Shown here piece by piece: positions 60,146 through 64,000 of a stretch of 64,000 nucleotides of DNA. The DNA comes from Peribacillus sp044761665. GTDB taxonomy: Bacteria; Bacillota; Bacilli; Bacillales; DSM-1321. The translations under genes and the position numbers were made by a program. The notes under the pieces are model-generated. The model was not told the origin of the DNA and did no database searches. It saw only the letters and a list, made by a program, of their open reading frames with translations. The stretch is from the NCBI RefSeq assembly GCF_044761665.1, contig NZ_JBIWCW010000003.1, positions 248,001-312,000 on the forward strand. Direction: 5' to 3'. How positions within the stretch are numbered: position 1 is the first letter of the stretch; the number at the start of each line of letters is the position of its first letter.

Positions 60146-61189
60146 ATGGCAATTACGATAAAAGATGTAGCTCAACTGGCGAATGTAGCACCTTCAACAG
60201 TTTCGCGAGTGATTGCAAACAATCCTCGAATTAGCGAGAAAACCAAAGTGCGTGTGCGTAAAGCAATGGAAAAGTTGGGATATCATCCGAATTTCATTGC
60301 ACGCAGTCTTGCGAATCAATCCACTAGGATTATAGGTTTGGTCTTACCTTGTTCGTCAAGCGTTATTTATCAAAATCCGTACTTTTCAACAATCCTCCAA
60401 GGGCTTAGCGAAGGGGCTCAGGAAAAACAATATTCTCTGTTACTGAGCACAGGGAAGACGGAGGATGAAATCTACGAAGGAATCGTGAAGATGGTACAGG
60501 GGGGGATGGTTGATGGCATCATCCTCATGTATTCAAGGATGAATGACCACATTCTTACCTATCTAAAAGCGAGGGATTTTCCATTCGTCATGATTGGAAA
60601 GCCATATGATTTTATAGATGAAATATCGTATGTGGATAATGATAATATCCTGGCAGCAGAACAGGCGACAGATTATCTACTTCAATTAGGGCATGAAAGA
60701 ATTGGCTTCATTGGTGGTGACAAAAAGTATGTGATGACACTCGATCGCTTAGCTGGATATGAAAATGCATTAAAAAGGGCAGGCATCGTACCTAGAAGCG
60801 AATATACGATTCAGGGGGAATTTTTACATAATGGTGGACGGGCAGCGGCAAATAGTTTTTTATCTATTGAAGAGCCTCCGAGCGCATTGATTGTAAGTGA
60901 TGAATGTGTAGCACTTGGAATTGTCCACGGACTAAGAGAGATGGGGATACGCACTCCCGAAGAAATATCAGTCGTCAGCTTTAATAACGTACTTTTCTCA
61001 GAATTTTCCCTGCCTGCACTTACTTCAGTCGATATAAACATCTTCGATCTTGGATACCAGGCAGCCAAATCAATCATCCAAAAGTTACAGAATGGAAAAG
61101 AGCCGGGAGGAATCATCATTCCCCATTATTTCGTGGAAAGGAGTTCCTGCCGACCTTTAAAACAAGAATCGTTGGTCATGAATTATTAA
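60146..61189 (+). CDS. LacI-family transcriptional regulator (MalR-like)
   Basis: 347-residue repressor. N-terminal HTH TIKDVAQLANVAPSTVSRVI (about 4-23), hinge HPNFIARSLANQSTRIIGLVLP, periplasmic-binding-type sensor domain (GGMVDGIILMYSRMNDHIL, LGHERIGFIGGDKKYVM) and SFNNVLFSEFSLPALTSVDI, wording typical of MalR. Likely regulates the divergent neopullulanase and MalE-like operon by sensing maltose/maltodextrin; target sites not proven. AGGTG 4 nt before ATG; the 313-nt gap upstream holds the terminator and AT-rich promoter sequence. Confidence 0.9.
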   Translation: MAITIKDVAQLANVAPSTVSRVIANNPRISEKTKVRVRKAMEKLGYHPNFIARSLANQSTRIIGLVLPCSSSVIYQNPYFSTILQGLSEGAQEKQYSLLLSTGKTEDEIYEGIVKMVQGGMVDGIILMYSRMNDHILTYLKARDFPFVMIGKPYDFIDEISYVDNDNILAAEQATDYLLQLGHERIGFIGGDKKYVMTLDRLAGYENALKRAGIVPRSEYTIQGEFLHNGGRAAANSFLSIEEPPSALIVSDECVALGIVHGLREMGIRTPEEISVVSFNNVLFSEFSLPALTSVDINIFDLGYQAAKSIIQKLQNGKEPGGIIIPHYFVERSSCRPLKQESLVMNY

Positions 61190-61239
61190 AGGGAATGGAG
61201 CATTATGAGCATTATGTCTCACGATACCTTTATGGTACG

Positions 61240-62028
61240 TTAAAATTGTACGCTGAAGCTATTGAATGAATGAATACCGGTTCCATGCCTATGCAGGTTA
61301 TGTTCCCGAAGGTACTGAACCCCTTCAAGTGCGTCGAAAAGGGTTGTTGACTCGAGTCCCAGTTGGTTATGCCCCCCATATATTTTGGAGACGCCTTTTA
61401 TTTGAGCAATTCTTTCTAAAGAATTAACAAGGTCAACAGGATTCGTCGATGGATAAAATGCGTAGATGGGGGTTTCAGCATAAAATAGGTCTCCGGTAAA
61501 TAAATAGCCTGTTGGCTGGTCGAAAATAGAAATGTGACCCGGTGAATGCCCAGGTGTATGGTAAATGGCCAAATCACGTTTCCCGAGATGGATGATATCT
61601 CCGTCTACAAGTACTTTATCAGGAATCCCTTGAAATGGACGATATGTATGAGGGTTAAATGATTTTGGTACAGGCCTTGTGATGTCTCTGCTCATATCTT
61701 TTCGTATTTGATCTAAAGACAATCCTTTAATTCCGTTAATCAGCCAGTCCGCATCATCTTGATGAACATATATAGTATCGAATTCGCCATGGCTTCCAAT
61801 ATGATCAGCATGTACATGTGTAGTCAGGACAATAATGGGAAGATCGGTTAATTGATCCGTTATCCGTTTTATGTGATCGATTCCTAATCCGGTATCGATC
61901 AAGGCTGCCTTTTCCTTCCCTAGCAATAAAAAGGAATGTACTTTCTCCCAATGGCCATATTCACTAATCGCAAACGTTTTCGGATCTAATTCTGTAACAG
62001 TAAACCAAGGATCGACAATTGTATTCAT
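61240..62028 (-). CDS. MBL-fold metallo-hydrolase
   Basis: 262 residues with the metal motif THVHADHIGSHGEF (about 70-83), HTPGHSPGHISIFD (about 156-169) and FTGDLFYAE; third-ligand KIYGGHNQLG. Typical glyoxalase II-like/quorum-quencher MBL hydrolase. AAAGGAG upstream of ATG. No substrate clue from neighbours (MalR-like gene convergent, SDR upstream). Confidence 0.88.
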   Translation of the reverse strand: MNTIVDPWFTVTELDPKTFAISEYGHWEKVHSFLLLGKEKAALIDTGLGIDHIKRITDQLTDLPIIVLTTHVHADHIGSHGEFDTIYVHQDDADWLINGIKGLSLDQIRKDMSRDITRPVPKSFNPHTYRPFQGIPDKVLVDGDIIHLGKRDLAIYHTPGHSPGHISIFDQPTGYLFTGDLFYAETPIYAFYPSTNPVDLVNSLERIAQIKGVSKIYGGHNQLGLESTTLFDALEGVQYLREHNLHRHGTGIHSFNSFSVQF

Positions 62029-62092
62029 AAAAACAACTCCTTTCTTGTCCTTGAATTCGACAATTCTAAACTGAATCCTTCAGGATAATAAA

Positions 62093-62128
62093 AAAGGCAG
62101 CGGATCTTCAGAAGATCCGCTGCCTTTA
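62093..62128 (-). terminator. Terminator after the SDR gene
   Basis: GGCAGCGGATCTTC / GAAGATCCGCTGCC, nearly loopless 14-bp stem, downstream of the SDR gene on the minus strand. Confidence 0.88.
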
Positions 62129-62140
62129 TCATTTTTATGA

Positions 62141-63004
62141 TTAACCGTTCACTACGGAACCACCATTCACGTGGATGACTTGTCCGCTGACGTAAGATGA
62201 ATCGTCACTCGCAAGGTATACATAGGCGGGTGCCAATTCTTCTGGCTGTCCAGCACGACCCATTGGTGTATTTTGACCGAATTTGGCTACATCTTCTTCA
62301 CCGAATGATGCAGGGATAAGCGGCGTCCAGATAGGCCCTGGAGCTACACCATTCACACGGATTCCATCTTTGGAAATGGAGTTGGAAAGCGCTCGTGTAA
62401 ATGCTAAGATGGCACCTTTAGTGGAAGAGTAATCAATTAATTTTGGATTACCTTGATAAGCTGTGATTGAGGTTGTATTGATGATGCTGCTTCCTTTTTT
62501 CAAATGCTTCAAAGCGGCTTTCGTCAAGTGGAACATGGAAAAGATATTTGTTCGGAACGTTTTTTCCAATTGCTCAGCCGATATGTCTAGGAGGCTTTCT
62601 TGCACATGTTGTTCACCCGCATTGTTTACAAGGATATCTAAGCCGCCGAATTCTTCGATTGTTTGTTTGACGATATCTTGACAGAATGCTTCGTCACCGA
62701 TATCACCTGCAAGAAGCAAGCATTTTTGCCCTTCCTGTTCGATTAATTCCTTGGTTTTTTTCGCATCTTCGTGCTCATCCAAATAGGCTACAACTACATT
62801 GGCTCCTTCTTTTGCATAATAGATGGCGACCGATTTACCAATACCACTATCTCCACCAGTTACAATAGCCGTTTTCCCTTTTAATTTGCCACTGCCTTTA
62901 TATTCCGATTTTACCGACTCAGGATTCGGATCCATCTTTGTCTCTACTCCTGGTTGATGTTGTTGGTGTTGCGGTGGAAATCCTTGTTTATTTTGTTCAG
63001 CCAT
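62141..63004 (-). CDS. Short-chain dehydrogenase/reductase (YhdF/GsP39-like)
   Basis: 287 residues. A polar Gln/His-rich N-terminal tail (about 1-40, QQHQPGVETKMDPNPES) precedes the Rossmann domain with TGGDSGIG (cofactor), NNAG, the Ser of TTSITAY, YSSTK (catalytic Tyr/Lys) and NGVAPGPIWTPLIP. This long-tailed SDR group includes B. subtilis YhdF, YhxC/YhxD and general-stress protein 39. Substrate unknown; NAD(P) specificity not deduced. SD GGAGG upstream of ATG. Confidence 0.92.
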   Translation of the reverse strand: MAEQNKQGFPPQHQQHQPGVETKMDPNPESVKSEYKGSGKLKGKTAIVTGGDSGIGKSVAIYYAKEGANVVVAYLDEHEDAKKTKELIEQEGQKCLLLAGDIGDEAFCQDIVKQTIEEFGGLDILVNNAGEQHVQESLLDISAEQLEKTFRTNIFSMFHLTKAALKHLKKGSSIINTTSITAYQGNPKLIDYSSTKGAILAFTRALSNSISKDGIRVNGVAPGPIWTPLIPASFGEEDVAKFGQNTPMGRAGQPEELAPAYVYLASDDSSYVSGQVIHVNGGSVVNG

Positions 63005-63254
63005 GAATAACCCTCCTGAATTTTGTTTTTCCTACTATTCCTTTTTTTTGAATGGTTTAAACATGTTGAATCACGCAAGAATAGCTTTTCCACTCTCCTC
63101 GGAAACGATACACATTATGAATGAAGGTGAGATGCAGACGCATTTAGGTTCTGCTAAAAAAATGGTTGAGTAAGAAGGGAATATAATAATGGAGGCATCG
63201 TTTTTTTAAAAAGTTTAGATACTGAAGTCCTTGGTGGGAGGTGTCAAAAACCTG

Positions 63255-63290
63255 AATGAAAAAAGCCCACCCAAAACGGGTGAGCTTGCC
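63255..63290 (-). terminator. Terminator after yajQ
   Basis: On the minus strand GCTCACCC / GGGTGGGC with loop GTTTT and six T. Confidence 0.82.
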
Positions 63291-63291
63291 A

Positions 63292-63783
63292 TTAACGGTA
63301 ATTTAAAAACTGTACTTCGATGGATAAATCAGCGCCACGAATGGCAGAGATGATGCCTTGTAGGTCATCCCTGTTTTTACCGGTAACGCGAATTTGATCA
63401 TCTTGAATTTGACTTTTGACTTTTAGTCCACTGTTTTTAATGATGGTATTGATTTTTTTTGCTTGCTCTTTGTCGATGCCTTGAATGAGCTTAGCCCGTT
63501 GACGGACCGTGCCGCCTGAAGCGCCTTCAATTTTTCCATAATCCAGGTTTTTGATAGGAACCCCACGTTTTACAAGCTTACTGATTAATACATCCTTTAA
63601 TTGATCAAGTTTATATTCATCGTCAGAAACCAAAACGAGGTCTTCTTTGTCGATGGTGATATTGCTTAAGCTTCCTTTAAAGTCATAGCGTGTTTGTATT
63701 TCTTTCATTGCCATGGTTACAGCATTTATCACTTCAGGGAAATCTACTTTGGATACGATATCGAATGAATTTTCCTTTGCCAT
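63292..63783 (-). CDS. yajQ: YajQ-family nucleotide-binding protein (YitK)
   Basis: 163 residues of UPF0234/YajQ: ENSFDIVSKVDFPEVINAV, ERYDFKGSL-like TRYDFKGSLSN, DYGKIEGASGGTVRQRAKLI split about 101-120, KINTIIKNSGLKVKSQIQDDQ, VTGKNRDDLQGIISAIR. Two ferredoxin-like domains. Homologues bind nucleotides/RNA and, in Xanthomonas, c-di-GMP. GGAGG before ATG. B. subtilis counterpart is YitK. Confidence 0.95.
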   Translation of the reverse strand: MAKENSFDIVSKVDFPEVINAVTMAMKEIQTRYDFKGSLSNITIDKEDLVLVSDDEYKLDQLKDVLISKLVKRGVPIKNLDYGKIEGASGGTVRQRAKLIQGIDKEQAKKINTIIKNSGLKVKSQIQDDQIRVTGKNRDDLQGIISAIRGADLSIEVQFLNYR

Positions 63784-63889
63784 TACTTACCTCCAGCAGG
63801 TTTTATTTCTTTTATTATAGAGAAGATAAGTAAGGAAGACAAGACATTCAGTCGGTAGAGTAGGTGGGATGAGATAAGTGCTGTAAAGA

Positions 63890-63915
63890 AAAAACGAGGG
63901 TGGATTCCCCCTCGC
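63890..63915 (-). terminator. Terminator after the DUF3941-like gene
   Basis: CGAGGG / CCCTCG around GGAATCCA with a T run on the minus strand. Confidence 0.7.
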
Positions 63916-63916
63916 T

Positions 63917-64000
63917 TCATTTATGATCTGTTTTTTTCGAATAAGAGTGTTTTCCTGCTTTGAGATTTTCTTGGTAGGCGATATTTTTTTCAGCGTTTCT
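63917..64000 (-). CDS. Small basic protein, probably DUF3941 (partial, 3' end)
   Basis: Last 27 codons of a minus-strand gene running past the window edge: RNAEKNIAYQENLKAGKH then SYSKKTDHK and stop. The basic tail ending YSKKTDHK is characteristic of the short DUF3941 proteins of Bacillaceae as I remember them. A terminator follows. Its 5' end is not visible. Confidence 0.6.
   Translation of the reverse strand, partial: RNAEKNIAYQENLKAGKHSYSKKTDHK

Noticed and set aside
1..64000. CRISPR arrays, tRNA or rRNA genes, insertion sequences, prophage or attachment sites
   Set aside because: No regularly spaced repeats, no tRNA arms with CCA or TTCGANTC box in context, and no transposase, integrase or phage structural motif seen in any frame.

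Overview
The window looks like a stretch of chromosome from a low-GC, endospore-forming Bacillaceae bacterium. Peribacillus (the former Bacillus simplex group) or a close relative fits best. That genus-level guess is inference from gene order and protein flavour, not a database match. Spore genes (gerPABCDEF, cwlJ, yhaL, two YjcZ-type peptides), comK, prsA, hpr/scoC, addAB and the coproporphyrin-type heme genes all follow Bacillus subtilis-like order, with clear local rearrangements. I see no rRNA, tRNA, CRISPR array, insertion sequence or prophage.

Layout. 1-4.2 kb: a Fur-controlled ferric-siderophore uptake locus, with two FecCD permeases on the minus strand and, divergently, a binding lipoprotein, an ATPase and a FhuF-type reductase. 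4.2-16.6 kb: the yhaM-yhaL-prsA-(yhaJ-like)-yhaI-hpr-yhaH-trpP-serC-hit-ecsABC block, plus a CwlJ spore cortex hydrolase. trpP carries a textbook TRAP-binding repeat over its ribosome-binding site. 16.6-22.6 kb: a YhaA-type amidohydrolase, a PAP2 phosphatase, hmoB, hemE, hemH, a wrecked hemY remnant and yhgD. 22.7-30.4 kb: yhfH, yhfI, lplJ, lcfB (with a FadR operator), an HD protein, a SCO1-like protein, the M48 protease yhfN and a YitT-family protein. 30.4-34.3 kb: yhzC, comK, a soluble chemoreceptor-like protein, yhjD, yhjE and a decayed gene. 34.4-41.6 kb: addB and addA. 41.7-44.5 kb: a stand-alone trpB and a secreted subtilase, where B. subtilis has sbcDC. 44.6-46.7 kb: the gerP spore-coat operon behind a sigma-K-like promoter. 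46.8-53.0 kb: an acyl-CoA synthetase, a DUF418 membrane protein, yisL, yisN and asnO. 53.0-61.2 kb: a maltodextrin cluster (intracellular neopullulanase, MalE-like lipoprotein, membrane-anchored GH13 protein, alpha-glucosidase, LacI-type regulator). 61.2-64 kb: an MBL-fold hydrolase, an SDR oxidoreductase, yajQ and the end of a DUF3941-like gene.

The most notable points are these. (1) The membrane-anchored GH13 protein at 56.6-58.1 kb has lost all three catalytic carboxylate positions (D to N, E to D, D to N) and both flanking histidines, which suggests a surface carbohydrate-binding pseudoenzyme beside an orphan maltodextrin-binding lipoprotein. (2) hemY directly after hemH is reduced to a recognisable N-terminal fragment with stops and a frameshift. 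(3) There is a six-triplet TRAP site at trpP. (4) A minus-strand repeat family between hit and ecsA encodes near-identical short C-termini and ends at a minus-strand terminator. (5) trpB stands alone.
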